Source of the DNA: Demequina mangrovi
GTDB lineage: Bacteria; Actinomycetota; Actinomycetes; Actinomycetales; Demequinaceae
Direction: 5' to 3'
NCBI RefSeq assembly: GCF_000759715.1
Contig: NZ_BBLU01000008.1
Span: 62,001 to 126,000 of the forward strand
DNA: 64,000 nt
The notes beneath the pieces are model-generated. The model worked only from the letters and a program-made list of their open reading frames with translations. It was not told the DNA's origin and ran no database searches. Shown piece by piece: positions 8,264-16,678 of the stretch; positions within the stretch are counted from its first letter, which is position 1, and each line of letters starts with the position of its first letter. The position numbers and the translations under genes were made by a program.

Positions 8264-9607
8264 ATGACCGAGCAGGACCGCACGGACGCCCCCGCCACCT
8301 CGACCGAGGATGGCGGGGTCGCTCCCGCGCCCGCGGACGATGCGGCGGCCCGCTCGGGCCTGTCGCGCCGCGCGGCGCTGGGCACCGCGGGCGCGGTCGC
8401 GGGTGCGGCCGCCCTCACCGCCGGGGGCTTCGCCGCGGGACGCGCCACCGCGAGCCCGCTCCAGCAGAACGCGTACGACTTCTTCGGCGCCCACCAGTCG
8501 GGCATCGTCACGCCGCAGCAGGACCGCCTGCACTTCGCGGCCTTCGACATCACCACGGACTCCCGCGCGCGCGTGATCTCGCTGCTGCGCCGGTGGACCG
8601 AGGCCGCCGCGCGGCTCATGACCGGCTCCGAGCTCGGCTCGGGCGCCGCGGGCGGCGCCTACGCCGCTCCCCCGGACGACACCGGCGAGGCCCTCGGCCT
8701 GCCCGCCTCCGGGCTCACCATCACCTTCGGCTTCGGCCCCGGGCTCTTCGACGAGCGCTTCGGGCTCGCGTCCAAGCGCCCCGCGCAGCTCATCGACATG
8801 CCGAAGTTCTCCGGCGACACGCTCGACGAGCAATTCGTGGGCGGCGACCTCTGCATCCAGGCCTGCGCGGACGACCCGCAGGTCGCTGTCCACGCGATCC
8901 GCAACCTCTCGCGCCTCGCGTTCGGCGACGCCGCGATCCGCTGGGCGCAGCTCGGCTTCGGACGCACGTCCTCGACCACGCGCGCGCAGGACACGCCCCG
9001 CAACTTCATGGGCTTCAAGGACGGCACCGCGAACCTTCGCGCCGAGGACACCGACCTGGTCGACCGGTGGGTGTGGGCCGATGCGGCCGACGGCCAGGCG
9101 TGGATGGCAGGCGGCTCGTACCTGGTCGCGCGCCGCATCCGCATCCTCGCGGAGATCTGGGACCGCACGTCTCTCCAGCAGCAGGAGCAGGACGTGGGCC
9201 GCACCAAGGGCTCGGGCGCGCCGCTGTCCGGCGGCTCGGAGTTCACCGAGCCGGACTTCACCGTGACCGGCCGCGACGGGGAGCCGCTCATCCGCCCCAC
9301 GTCGCACGTGGCCCTCGCGCACCCGTCGGCCAACGGCGGCGCGATGATGCTGCGGCGCGGCTACAACTTCACCGACGGCGCCGACGCGCTCGGCCGCCTC
9401 GACGCTGGGCTGTTCTTCCTCGCGTACGTGCGCGATCCCGCGACGCAGTTCGTGCCGGTCCAGAACGCGCTCTCGAGCGCCGACGTCATGACCATCGAGT
9501 ACCTGCGCACCACCGGCTCCGCGCTGTTCGCGGTCCCGCCGGGCCTCCCCGCGGGCTCGGTGCTTGGCCCCGACGGTGCGTACATCGGCCAGGAGCTCTT
9601 CGCCTAG
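8264..9607 (+). CDS. efeB: EfeB, Tat-exported DyP-type haem peroxidase
   Basis: A 447-residue protein with a twin-arginine signal (LSRRAALGTAGAVAGAAALTAGG, arginines 35-36), so it folds with haem before export. The DyP fingerprint GFKDGT is at residues 250-255, with the distal catalytic Asp253. The proximal haem ligand is expected in the later His-rich segment TSHVALAHPSANGGAMMLRRGYNF. In EfeUOB systems it oxidises ferrous iron with peroxide to feed EfeO and EfeU; removal of iron from haem has also been reported. It ends the operon; downstream is a convergent gene and a nested set of inverted repeats. Confidence 0.93.
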   Translation: MTEQDRTDAPATSTEDGGVAPAPADDAAARSGLSRRAALGTAGAVAGAAALTAGGFAAGRATASPLQQNAYDFFGAHQSGIVTPQQDRLHFAAFDITTDSRARVISLLRRWTEAAARLMTGSELGSGAAGGAYAAPPDDTGEALGLPASGLTITFGFGPGLFDERFGLASKRPAQLIDMPKFSGDTLDEQFVGGDLCIQACADDPQVAVHAIRNLSRLAFGDAAIRWAQLGFGRTSSTTRAQDTPRNFMGFKDGTANLRAEDTDLVDRWVWADAADGQAWMAGGSYLVARRIRILAEIWDRTSLQQQEQDVGRTKGSGAPLSGGSEFTEPDFTVTGRDGEPLIRPTSHVALAHPSANGGAMMLRRGYNFTDGADALGRLDAGLFFLAYVRDPATQFVPVQNALSSADVMTIEYLRTTGSALFAVPPGLPAGSVLGPDGAYIGQELFA

Positions 9608-9621
9608 CCCTCTCCCCCGAC

Positions 9622-9714
9622 TCCCAATGGCCGATGTGACGGGTGTGACCAACGGGACGGTTCGACCGTTCCCACGCATCGCATGAGCCACATGGCTCAC
9701 CTCCACCATTGGGA
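9622..9714. repeat. Nested inverted repeats between convergent efeB and lpdA
   Basis: Outer arms TCCCAATGG (9622-9630) and CCATTGGGA (9706-9714) are perfectly complementary. Inside lie two small hairpins, one around GGGACGG/CCGTTCCC (9654-9673) and one with GAGCCA/TGGCTC arms (9685-9698). The position suits a bidirectional terminator, though neither side has a U-rich tract. Confidence 0.45.
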
Positions 9715-9726
9715 ATCGACGGGGGG

Positions 9727-11112
9727 CTACGCCTCGTCGGTGATGCGGTGCAGGCGTCGCGCGGCCTCCGAGATGGTGCCGGACAGCGACGGGTAGACGG
9801 TGAAGGCCGCAGCGACGTCGTCGACCGTGAGGTGGTGCGCGACCGCGAGCGACAGCGGGTAGATGTGCTCGCTCGCCCGCGGACCCACCACCACGGCCCC
9901 GAACACCTGGCCGGTGACGGTGTGGCCGAAGACCTTGACGAAGCCCTCGTCGATGCCCAGCATCTTCGCGCGCGGGTTGCCTGCGAGATCCAGCCGGGAC
10001 ACCTCGTAGAAGAGCCCGCGCTCCTTGAGCTCGGCCTCCGAGGCACCCACGGACGCGATCTCGGGCACGGTGAACACGTTCGACGCGACGGTGCGCAGGT
10101 CGATGGGGGTGACAGCGTCGCCCAGCGCGTGCGCCATCGCGATGCGGCCCTGGGTCGCGGCGACGCTCGCGAGCGGCAGCACGCCCGTGCAGTCGCCGGC
10201 CGCGTACACGCCGCGCGCCGTGGTGCGCGAGACCCGGTCCACGCGGATGAGGCCGCGCTCGTCGAGCTCGACGCCCGCCTCCTCGAGCCCGAGGTCCTCG
10301 GTGTTGGGCACCGAGCCGACCGCCATGAGCACGTGGCTGCCCTCGAGCACCCGCCCGTCCTCGAGGGTCACCCGGACCCCCGCATCGTCCCGCGCCACCG
10401 TAGCGGCGCGCCCGCCCACGAGGGACATGCCGCGGGAACGGAAGACCTCGGTGAGGTGCGCCGAGGCGTCGGGGTCCTCGCGGGAGAGCACCCGGTCGCC
10501 CGAGGCGACCAGCGTGACCTCGCTGCCGAGGAGCCGGTAGGCGCCGGCGAACTCCGCGCCGGTGACGCCGCTGCCGACCACGATGAGGTGCTCGGGGAGG
10601 TCCGTGAGGTCGTAGAGCTGCGTCCACGTGAGGATGCGCTCGCCGTCGGGCTCGCAGCCGGGGACGATGCGCGGGCGGGCGCCCACGGCGAGGAGCACGG
10701 CGTCGGCCTCGAGCACCTCCCCGTCCACCTCGACGCGCTGCGGTCCGGCGAGCCGGGCCCGGCCGTCGACCACGCGCACGCCGCTCGCCTCGAGGCGCGT
10801 GGCGATGTCGTCCGACTGCTTCCGCACGAGCCCCTTGATGCGCGCGTTGACCTGCGCCATGTCGATGGTGAGCGAGGACGTGAGCTCCGCGCCGTCGGGG
10901 CGCCGGATACCGAGCTCGGGGGCGCGGTGCGCGATGGTGAGCCACTCCGCTGTGGCGATGACGGTCTTGGAGGGGACGACGTCGGTGAGGACGGCGTTGC
11001 CGCCGAGGCCCTGACGCTCGACGAGCGTCACCTGGGCCCCGGCCTTGGCGGCCACCAGCGCCGCCTCATAGCCGCCCGGACCGCCGCCGACGATGACGAC
11101 GCGTGGGGACAT
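9727..11112 (-). CDS. lpdA: LpdA-type flavoprotein (NAD(P)H:quinone oxidoreductase-like), not a true lipoamide dehydrogenase
   Basis: A 461-residue two-dinucleotide-binding-domain flavoprotein of the pyridine nucleotide-disulfide reductase fold, with FAD motif VVIVGGGPGGYEAA at the N-terminus and a second Rossmann motif VVGSGVTGAEFA. The redox-active disulfide segment GGTCLNxGCxPSK is replaced by GLGGNAVLTDVVPSK, with no cysteine. The C-terminal His-Glu dyad of dithiol enzymes is replaced by FTVYPSLSGTISE. This matches the mycobacterial LpdA (Rv3303c) group, which reduces quinones with NAD(P)H. I choose ATG 11112; a GTG at 11130 would add six residues. The sequence TTGAAT lies 6 nt before the ATG. 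The gene faces the nucleoside phosphorylase gene divergently. Confidence 0.85.
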   Translation of the reverse strand: MSPRVVIVGGGPGGYEAALVAAKAGAQVTLVERQGLGGNAVLTDVVPSKTVIATAEWLTIAHRAPELGIRRPDGAELTSSLTIDMAQVNARIKGLVRKQSDDIATRLEASGVRVVDGRARLAGPQRVEVDGEVLEADAVLLAVGARPRIVPGCEPDGERILTWTQLYDLTDLPEHLIVVGSGVTGAEFAGAYRLLGSEVTLVASGDRVLSREDPDASAHLTEVFRSRGMSLVGGRAATVARDDAGVRVTLEDGRVLEGSHVLMAVGSVPNTEDLGLEEAGVELDERGLIRVDRVSRTTARGVYAAGDCTGVLPLASVAATQGRIAMAHALGDAVTPIDLRTVASNVFTVPEIASVGASEAELKERGLFYEVSRLDLAGNPRAKMLGIDEGFVKVFGHTVTGQVFGAVVVGPRASEHIYPLSLAVAHHLTVDDVAAAFTVYPSLSGTISEAARRLHRITDEA

Positions 11113-11171
11113 GACCCCATTCAACCGCACGGACGCCCGTGGTCGGCCGCGCCTCTCCGCCCGCCCGCGAC

Positions 11172-11177
11172 TAGGCT
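11172..11177 (+). promoter_or_regulatory. Putative -10 box (TAGGCT) for a leaderless start
   Basis: TAGGCT lies 6 nt before the ATG at 11184, with no ribosome-binding site in between. Confidence 0.55.
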
Positions 11178-11183
11178 CGACGC

Positions 11184-11981
11184 ATGACTTCTGCCACCGA
11201 GTTCGCCGCCGAGGCGGCCGCCACCCTTGCCGCCGCGACGGGCGTCGAGAAGCACGACATCGCCCTGGTCCTGGGCTCCGGATGGGGCGGCGCCGCCGAC
11301 CTCATCGGCGAGGAGACGGCACGCGTCGATGCCGCCGACATCCCCGGCTTCGACGCCCACGTGGTGCCGGGCCACCATCCCGTCTTCCGATCGCTCGTCG
11401 CCCCGACGGGCAAGCGCGTCCTGGTGCTGGGCGCACGCCAGCACTACTACCAGGTCCGCGACGCGGGCAAGGTCGCGCACGCGATCCGCATGGCCGCCGC
11501 AGCGGGCTGCACGCAGCTGGTGCTCACCAACGGCTGCGGGTCCACCCGCCCCGAGGTGGGCCCCGGCTCGGTGGTGCTGCTCGAGGACCACCTCAACCTC
11601 ACCGGCCAGACCCCGCTCGAGGGCGCGACCTTCGTCGACATGAGCCAGGTGTACTCGAAGCGCCTGCGCGACCTCGCGCACACCATCGACCCCGAGCTGC
11701 CGGACGGCATCTACGCGCAGTTCACCGGCCCGCAGTACGAGACGCCCGCCGAGGTGCGCATGGCGGCGATCCTCGGGGCGAACCTCGTGGGCATGTCCAC
11801 CGTGCTCGAGGCGATCGCGGCGCGCGAGGCGGGCCTCGAGGTGCTCGGGCTGTCGCTCGTCACCAACCTCGCGGCGGGCATCGGCGGCGACACGCTCGAC
11901 CACCAGGAGGTGCTCGACGCGGGCGCCGCCGCCGGGCCGCGGATCTCCGCGCTGCTCGCCTCGATCGTCAGGGAGATGTGA
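11184..11981 (+). CDS. punA: Purine nucleoside phosphorylase (trimeric type)
   Basis: A 265-residue enzyme that splits purine (deoxy)ribonucleosides with phosphate to base plus (deoxy)ribose-1-phosphate in the cytoplasm. Family markers are the phosphate-binding LGSGWGG near residue 31, the histidine in VVPGHHPVFRSL, TNGCGSTRPEVGPGS, the substrate glutamate in GPQYETPAEVRM and the base-binding asparagine in LVTNLAAGI. It is followed by the phosphosugar mutase with a one-base stop/start overlap (TGATG), so the sugar phosphate is likely handed to the next enzyme. The opposite strand of this region carries add, deoA, cdd and deoC, completing the salvage set. Confidence 0.93.
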   Translation: MTSATEFAAEAAATLAAATGVEKHDIALVLGSGWGGAADLIGEETARVDAADIPGFDAHVVPGHHPVFRSLVAPTGKRVLVLGARQHYYQVRDAGKVAHAIRMAAAAGCTQLVLTNGCGSTRPEVGPGSVVLLEDHLNLTGQTPLEGATFVDMSQVYSKRLRDLAHTIDPELPDGIYAQFTGPQYETPAEVRMAAILGANLVGMSTVLEAIAAREAGLEVLGLSLVTNLAAGIGGDTLDHQEVLDAGAAAGPRISALLASIVREM

Positions 11982-13687
11982 TGGAGGAGCTGCTCGCCAA
12001 GGCCGAGGCCTGGATCGAGGACGATCCCGACGGCGTCACCCGCGAGGAGCTCGCGGGCGTCCTCGAGGCGGCCGTCGGAGGGTCCGCCGACGCGCTCGCC
12101 GACCTGGAGGACCGTTTCCGCGGCTTCCTCGAGTTCGGCACCGCCGGGCTGCGCGGGCGCATCGGCGCCGGCCCGAACCGCATGAACCGCGCCGTGGTGA
12201 TCCGCGCCGCCGCCGGCCTCGCGCGCTTCATGACCGACGCGCTCGCCGAGCTCGGCGCGCCCGGCCCCGGCCGCGTGGTCATCGGCTACGACGCGCGCCA
12301 CGGCAGCCACGACTTCGCTCTCGACACCGCGGCGGTCATGACCGCGGCCGGTCACGAGGCGCTGCTCCTCCCCCGCACGCTCCCCACCCCGGTGCTCGCC
12401 TTCGCGACGCGCCTGCTCGATGCCGATGCGGGGGTCATGGTGACCGCCTCGCACAACCCGCCCCAGGACAACGGCTACAAGGTCTACCTGGGCGGACGCA
12501 TCGTCACGGACGAGGGTCAGGGCGCGCAGATCGTGCCGCCGTACGACGCGGAGATCGCTGCGCGTATCGCGGCGATCAGGTCCGTCGAGTCGGTGCCGCG
12601 CGCCGCCGACGGCTGGCAGGTGCTCGGCGAGGGCGTGATCGACGACTACGTCGCGCGCGTCGCGACGCTCGGCGGCGACCTCGCGCCGGTCGCGGCGCGG
12701 CGCGCCGCCACGCGCATCGTCCTCACCCCGCTGCACGGCGTGGGCGGGGAGACCATCGAGCGCGTGCTGCGCTCCGCGGGCTTCACCGATCTCCACACGG
12801 TCGTCGAGCAGGCCGAGCCCGACCCCGACTTCCCCACCGTCGACTTCCCCAACCCCGAGGAGAAGGGCGCGATCGACCTCGCTCTCGCGCTCGCGTCCTC
12901 GGTCGAGGCGGACCTGGTGATCGCGAACGACCCGGACGCGGACCGCTGCGCGGTCGCGACGATGGTCGACGGCCGGTGGACGATGCTCCACGGCGACGTC
13001 GTCGGCTCGCTCCTGGGCGAGCGGGTCGCGTCGATGACCCCGGCAGGCTCGCACGTGCTCGCGAACTCGATCGTGTCCTCGCAGCAGCTGGGCGCGATCG
13101 CCTCCGCTCACGGCCTGGGCCATGCCAACACCCTCACGGGCTTCAAGTGGATCGGGCGCACCCCGCGCATGGTCTTCGGCTACGAGGAGGCGCTCGGCTA
13201 CTGCGTCGCGCCCGAACTGGTGCGCGACAAGGACGGCATCTCGGCGGCGCTGCTCATGGCGGACTTCGTCTCGGAGCTCAAGGAGGCCGGGCGCTCGCTG
13301 TCCGACGCGATCGACGACCTCGCGCGCGCCTACGGCGTCTACCTGACGTCCCAGGTCTCGGCGCGCTACGCCGACCTCGCCGAGATCCCGGCCACCATGG
13401 CGCGGCTGATGGCCTCTCCCCCGGCGACGCTCGCGGGCTCGCCCGTGGTGGCGACCGACGACATGTCGCAGGGCTTCCGGGGCCTGCCTGGCACCACCGG
13501 GCTGCACCTCGCGGCGGAGTCCGGCGCGCGGGTCATCGTCCGGCCGTCAGGGACCGAGCCGAAGGTGAAGGCGTACCTGGAGGTCGTCGTGCCCGTGTCC
13601 GGCGACGATGTGGCGGGCGCGAAGGCCGCCGCCGCGGAGACCATGGAGGCGCTGCGCGCCGACGTGACGACGGCGCTCGGCATCTGA
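11981..13687 (+). CDS. pmmB: Phosphosugar mutase (phosphomannomutase/phosphopentomutase family)
   Basis: A 568-residue alpha-D-phosphohexomutase-superfamily enzyme, the long form typical of PGM2/PmmB. The catalytic phosphoserine is Ser157 in TASHNPPQDNGYKVY; the magnesium loop is NDPDADRCAV; the sugar-binding loop GYEEALGYCV and the phosphate-binding RPSGTEPKVKAY near the C-terminus are present. Eukaryotic PGM2 and bacterial relatives accept pentose-1-phosphates, and the coupling to the nucleoside phosphorylase gene suggests the role ribose-1-phosphate to ribose-5-phosphate. No DeoB-type phosphopentomutase is in the cluster, which strengthens this reading. A hexose-phosphate role cannot be excluded. 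Confidence 0.9.
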   Translation: MEELLAKAEAWIEDDPDGVTREELAGVLEAAVGGSADALADLEDRFRGFLEFGTAGLRGRIGAGPNRMNRAVVIRAAAGLARFMTDALAELGAPGPGRVVIGYDARHGSHDFALDTAAVMTAAGHEALLLPRTLPTPVLAFATRLLDADAGVMVTASHNPPQDNGYKVYLGGRIVTDEGQGAQIVPPYDAEIAARIAAIRSVESVPRAADGWQVLGEGVIDDYVARVATLGGDLAPVAARRAATRIVLTPLHGVGGETIERVLRSAGFTDLHTVVEQAEPDPDFPTVDFPNPEEKGAIDLALALASSVEADLVIANDPDADRCAVATMVDGRWTMLHGDVVGSLLGERVASMTPAGSHVLANSIVSSQQLGAIASAHGLGHANTLTGFKWIGRTPRMVFGYEEALGYCVAPELVRDKDGISAALLMADFVSELKEAGRSLSDAIDDLARAYGVYLTSQVSARYADLAEIPATMARLMASPPATLAGSPVVATDDMSQGFRGLPGTTGLHLAAESGARVIVRPSGTEPKVKAYLEVVVPVSGDDVAGAKAAAAETMEALRADVTTALGI

Positions 13688-13721
13688 GCTCCACCGCTCC
13701 CGCCTGCCCCGCCTCCACGCC

Positions 13722-13884
13722 AAGTGGTAGGTGAGGGTCGCTTCTGCGAGGTTCCTCCATCGCAGCGGTAGGCCGTGTTCGGTCGCCGAGCCTGGGCGGT
13801 CCGGCCAGGGTCACCCGGCCTGGACGTCCCTGGCCTACCGCTGCGGAGCAGAGATCGCCAAGATCCGACACTCACCTACCACTT
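13722..13884. repeat. Long inverted-repeat element, copy A
   Basis: Two 53-nt arms, 13722-13774 and 13832-13884, are inverted copies. Their outer 14 bases (AAGTGGTAGGTGAG) and inner 14 (CGCAGCGGTAGGCC) match perfectly, with a diverged middle. The 57-nt centre contains a smaller CCAGG/CCTGG dyad. The element fills the gap between convergent pmmB and deoC. A second copy with the same arm ends and the same 53-nt arm length is at 28282-28496. It has no coding potential that I can support and no transposase. Confidence 0.8.
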
Positions 13885-13909
13885 CGGGGAGAGGCCGGCG
13901 TCGGAAGCC

Positions 13910-14581
13910 TCAGTAGGAGCCGGCGGCCTCGCCGCCGTCGAGCACGGCGCGCGTGCCCGACAGGCCGAGGCGCGTGGCGCCCGCCTCGATCATCGCGACC
14001 GCGTCGTCCCAGGTGCGAATGCCGCCCGAGGCCTTGACCCCGAGGCGTCCGCCCACGGTCTCGGCCATGAGCTTCACCGCGTGGACCGAGGCGCCGCCGG
14101 CGGGGTGGAAGCCGGTCGAGGTCTTGACGAAGTCGGCGCCCGCGGACTCCGCGGCGAGGCATGCGCCCACGATCGCCTCGTCGGTCAGCGCGGCCGACTC
14201 GATGATCACCTTGAGGATCTTGGGGGCCGGGACGGCGGCGCGCACGGCCGCGATGTCGTCCTCGACCGCGGCGAAGTCGCCCGCGAGCGCGGCGGCGACG
14301 TCGATCACCATGTCGACCTCGTCGGCGCCCTGCTCGCAGCTCAGCGCGGCCTCGGCGGCCTTGATCGACGAGTGGTGCTTGCCCGACGGGAAGCCGCACA
14401 CCGTGGCGACGGCGACGCCCTCGGGCGTGGACACCGGCAGCATCGACGGCGAGACGCACACGGAGAAGACGCCCAGCTCGGCGCCCTCCTCGATGAGGGC
14501 CTCGACGTCCGCCGGGGAGGACTCGGGCTTGAGGAGGGTGTGGTCGACGTAGCGGGCCAGCTCGGCACGGGTGAGGGTCAT
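13910..14581 (-). CDS. deoC: Deoxyribose-phosphate aldolase
   Basis: A 223-residue class I aldolase cleaving 2-deoxyribose-5-phosphate to acetaldehyde and glyceraldehyde-3-phosphate. The Schiff-base lysine is in FVKTSTGF, the proton-relay lysine in [10 protein letters not shown], and the opening [13 protein letters not shown] is characteristic. The ATG at 14581 is preceded by AAGGAGA at ideal spacing; the open frame upstream of it is not used. It is last in the leftward nucleoside series, 17 nt after add. Element A lies directly downstream and may end the transcript. Confidence 0.95.
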   Translation of the reverse strand: MTLTRAELARYVDHTLLKPESSPADVEALIEEGAELGVFSVCVSPSMLPVSTPEGVAVATVCGFPSGKHHSSIKAAEAALSCEQGADEVDMVIDVAAALAGDFAAVEDDIAAVRAAVPAPKILKVIIESAALTDEAIVGACLAAESAGADFVKTSTGFHPAGGASVHAVKLMAETVGGRLGVKASGGIRTWDDAVAMIEAGATRLGLSGTRAVLDGGEAAGSY

Positions 14582-14598
14582 GTCAGTCTCCTTGAATC

Positions 14599-15669
14599 TC
14601 AGAGCTCGAGGCCGTAGCCCTCGATGACGAGCTCGGCGAGGTCCGCCTTCTCGTCGTACGGCAGGAACGCGCCCCACGCGGCGGCGAGGGTCGCCTCGAA
14701 CAGGTCCTCCTTGTCCCAGCCGGTCTCGACCAGCGCGGCGAACTCGGAGGACATGGAGACACCCGAGACCAGGCGGTTGTCGGTGTTGACCGTGACGGCG
14801 AAGCCGAGGTTGCGCAGCTCGTGCATGGGGTGCGCCTCGATCGACGGCGCGGCGGCGGTCTGGACGTTCGAGGTCGGGCACACCTCGAGCGGGATCTGCA
14901 TGTCGAGCGCGTGCTGCGCGATCGGGCCGAGCACCAGCTCCTCGCCGCCGAAGCCCTCGATGTCCTCGTGGATGCGGACGCCGTGACCGATGCGGCGGGC
15001 CGAGCCCAGGCCGAGCGCCTCGCCCACCGAGCCGGCGCCGTCGGCCTCGCCCGCGTGGATGGTGACGGGCATGTGCGCCTCGCGGAGCAGCTGGAAGGCC
15101 TCGCGGTGGTTCGAGGCGGGGAAGCCGAGCTCGGGGCCGGCGATGTCGAACGCGACGCAGCAGCGGCCGCGGTTCGCGAGCGCGAGCTCGGCGATCTCCA
15201 CCGAGCGGTCGAGGTGACGCATCGCGTCGAGGATCGCGGCGGCGCGAATCGCGAAGCCCGCCTCGAGCGCCTCGGAGACGCCCTCCTCGATGCCCTCCTG
15301 GACGGCCTCGACGACCTCCTGGAGCGAGAGGCCGCCGTCGACGTGCTGCTCGGGCGCGTACCGCAGCTCCGCGTAGATGACGCCGTCCGCCGCGAGGTCG
15401 AGGACGGCCTCGCGCGCGACGCGGCGCAGGTTGACGGCGGTCTGCATCACGGCGGTGGTGTGCGCGAAGGCCTCGAGGTAGCGGACCAGGTCGCCCGAGT
15501 TCGCGTTCTCGGCGAAGATGCGCGCGAGCTCGTCGGGCTCGGTCGACGGGAGCTCGTGCCCGATCTCCGCGGCGAGCTCGATGAGGGTGGCGGGGCGGAG
15601 TCCTCCGTCGAGGTGGTCGTGCAGCACGACCTTGGGCAGGGCGAGGATCTCGTCAGAGGTGAGGGTCAT
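14599..15669 (-). CDS. add: Adenosine deaminase
   Basis: A 356-residue zinc enzyme converting (deoxy)adenosine to (deoxy)inosine. Zinc and catalytic residues are visible in order: HDHLDG (His17, His19), HAGEADG, the catalytic histidine region [16 protein letters not shown] and VTVNTDNR carrying the zinc-binding aspartate. Its ATG lies 6 nt behind a TAGCCT box, so it may be transcribed from its own leaderless promoter despite lying only 34 nt after the preceding gene. Inosine produced here feeds the purine nucleoside phosphorylase encoded on the other strand. Confidence 0.94.
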   Translation of the reverse strand: MTLTSDEILALPKVVLHDHLDGGLRPATLIELAAEIGHELPSTEPDELARIFAENANSGDLVRYLEAFAHTTAVMQTAVNLRRVAREAVLDLAADGVIYAELRYAPEQHVDGGLSLQEVVEAVQEGIEEGVSEALEAGFAIRAAAILDAMRHLDRSVEIAELALANRGRCCVAFDIAGPELGFPASNHREAFQLLREAHMPVTIHAGEADGAGSVGEALGLGSARRIGHGVRIHEDIEGFGGEELVLGPIAQHALDMQIPLEVCPTSNVQTAAAPSIEAHPMHELRNLGFAVTVNTDNRLVSGVSMSSEFAALVETGWDKEDLFEATLAAAWGAFLPYDEKADLAELVIEGYGLEL

Positions 15670-15675
15670 GAGGCC

Positions 15676-15681
15676 AGGCTA
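15676..15681 (-). promoter_or_regulatory. Putative -10 box (TAGCCT) for leaderless add
   Basis: Read on the minus strand, TAGCCT is followed by 6 nt and the add ATG (15669). It sits in the 34-nt gap after the papain-like gene. Confidence 0.5.
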
Positions 15682-15703
15682 GTCGCGGGATGCGGGGCGC
15701 GCG

Positions 15704-16678
15704 TCACGAGCGGCGCGGGACCGGCAGCACCACCCACGATGCGCGCGACCAGTTCCCCAGCGCGGGCAGCCGTCCCGAGTCCGGGCGCAGGTCCGCGTCC
15801 GCGAGGGGGAGGATGCGCGCCGATCCCGGCTCGTAGACCAGGAACCCGTCTCCGGTGTCGCCGACGAGCAGCACCACGTGGCGCGGGATGACCGAGTCGA
15901 TCCCGAGCGCGGAGTCCCCCGACGAGTAGAGCGGCACGGGGATGCCGTCCCCGAGCGCGCGGCGTGCGTGCGCGAGGACGGGGGCGAGCGCCTCGGGCGA
16001 GGAGTCGTCGACCAGCGCGCCGCGGAACCGCAGGCCCGCGTACCGGGTGTTGTCGTCCACCTTCCACGGCGGCGTGCCGAGCGAGCGCGGCCACGCGACC
16101 GGGCCCAGCGCCGAGGTGGTGGTCTGTGCGTGGAGAGCGCGCTGGAGCGCGTACCAGCGCTCGTCGAGACCACGGACCGGCCGGTCCTCCGCCATGACGG
16201 CGAGCACCTCCGGCGGGATGTAGTCGGCGAGCGTGCGTCCCGTGACGACCCACAGCGCCACGAAGGGATCGCCCTGCATGAGCATCGCGCTCATGGTCGC
16301 CGCGCCGCACGTGGTCTGGTCGACCTGACGGGCCTCGACATGCACCCATCTGAGGTGGCTCTGCGGGCGCATCACGGGGTTGCCCACCGCGTCCCGCGCC
16401 TCGGGGTCGAGCCCGTCCCAGGCCGCGGCGAGCGCCGCGACCGCCGAGATCGGCGCTCCCGACGCGACCGCGCGGTACAGGACCGGCGCATCGTCCCCCA
16501 TCTGGTCACGCGCGACCCCGAGCGCCTTGGCATCGGCCGCGGAGGCGCGGTCGACGGCGCGCTGGAAGGCGCGCGCGAACAGCGGCTCGCTCGTCGCGGG
16601 CTCCTCGGCGGGGCGCCGCTCCGACACCCCGACGAGGCCCGCGATGCGGGCCACGGCGGAGGTGAGCGTCCAGGGCAT
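15704..16678 (-). CDS. Unrecognised protein, possible papain-like (C39-type) fold
   Basis: A 324-residue protein I cannot name. A cysteine in a C39-like context (QVDQTTCGAATMSAML, Cys124) is followed about 150 residues later by IPRHVVLLVGDTGDGFLVYEPGSARILPL, which resembles the catalytic His then acidic residue of papain-like C39 peptidases. No signal peptide or membrane segment is seen, so it should be cytoplasmic. Its ATG overlaps the deoA stop by one base (TGATG), so it is translationally coupled to thymidine phosphorylase inside the nucleoside operon. A protease, a transglutaminase-like enzyme or a degenerate binding protein are all possible. The start is fixed by the coupling; upstream open frame is a shadow of deoA. 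Confidence 0.6.
   Translation of the reverse strand: MPWTLTSAVARIAGLVGVSERRPAEEPATSEPLFARAFQRAVDRASAADAKALGVARDQMGDDAPVLYRAVASGAPISAVAALAAAWDGLDPEARDAVGNPVMRPQSHLRWVHVEARQVDQTTCGAATMSAMLMQGDPFVALWVVTGRTLADYIPPEVLAVMAEDRPVRGLDERWYALQRALHAQTTTSALGPVAWPRSLGTPPWKVDDNTRYAGLRFRGALVDDSSPEALAPVLAHARRALGDGIPVPLYSSGDSALGIDSVIPRHVVLLVGDTGDGFLVYEPGSARILPLADADLRPDSGRLPALGNWSRASWVVLPVPRRS

Noticed and set aside
9709-11187. A 492-codon open frame on the plus strand over lpdA
   Set aside because: No motif, composition typical of an antisense frame in G+C-rich DNA.
13722-13884. Element A as a riboswitch or protein-coding gene
   Set aside because: It is at the 3' ends of convergent operons, not in a leader, and its short open frames have no start signal or conserved content.
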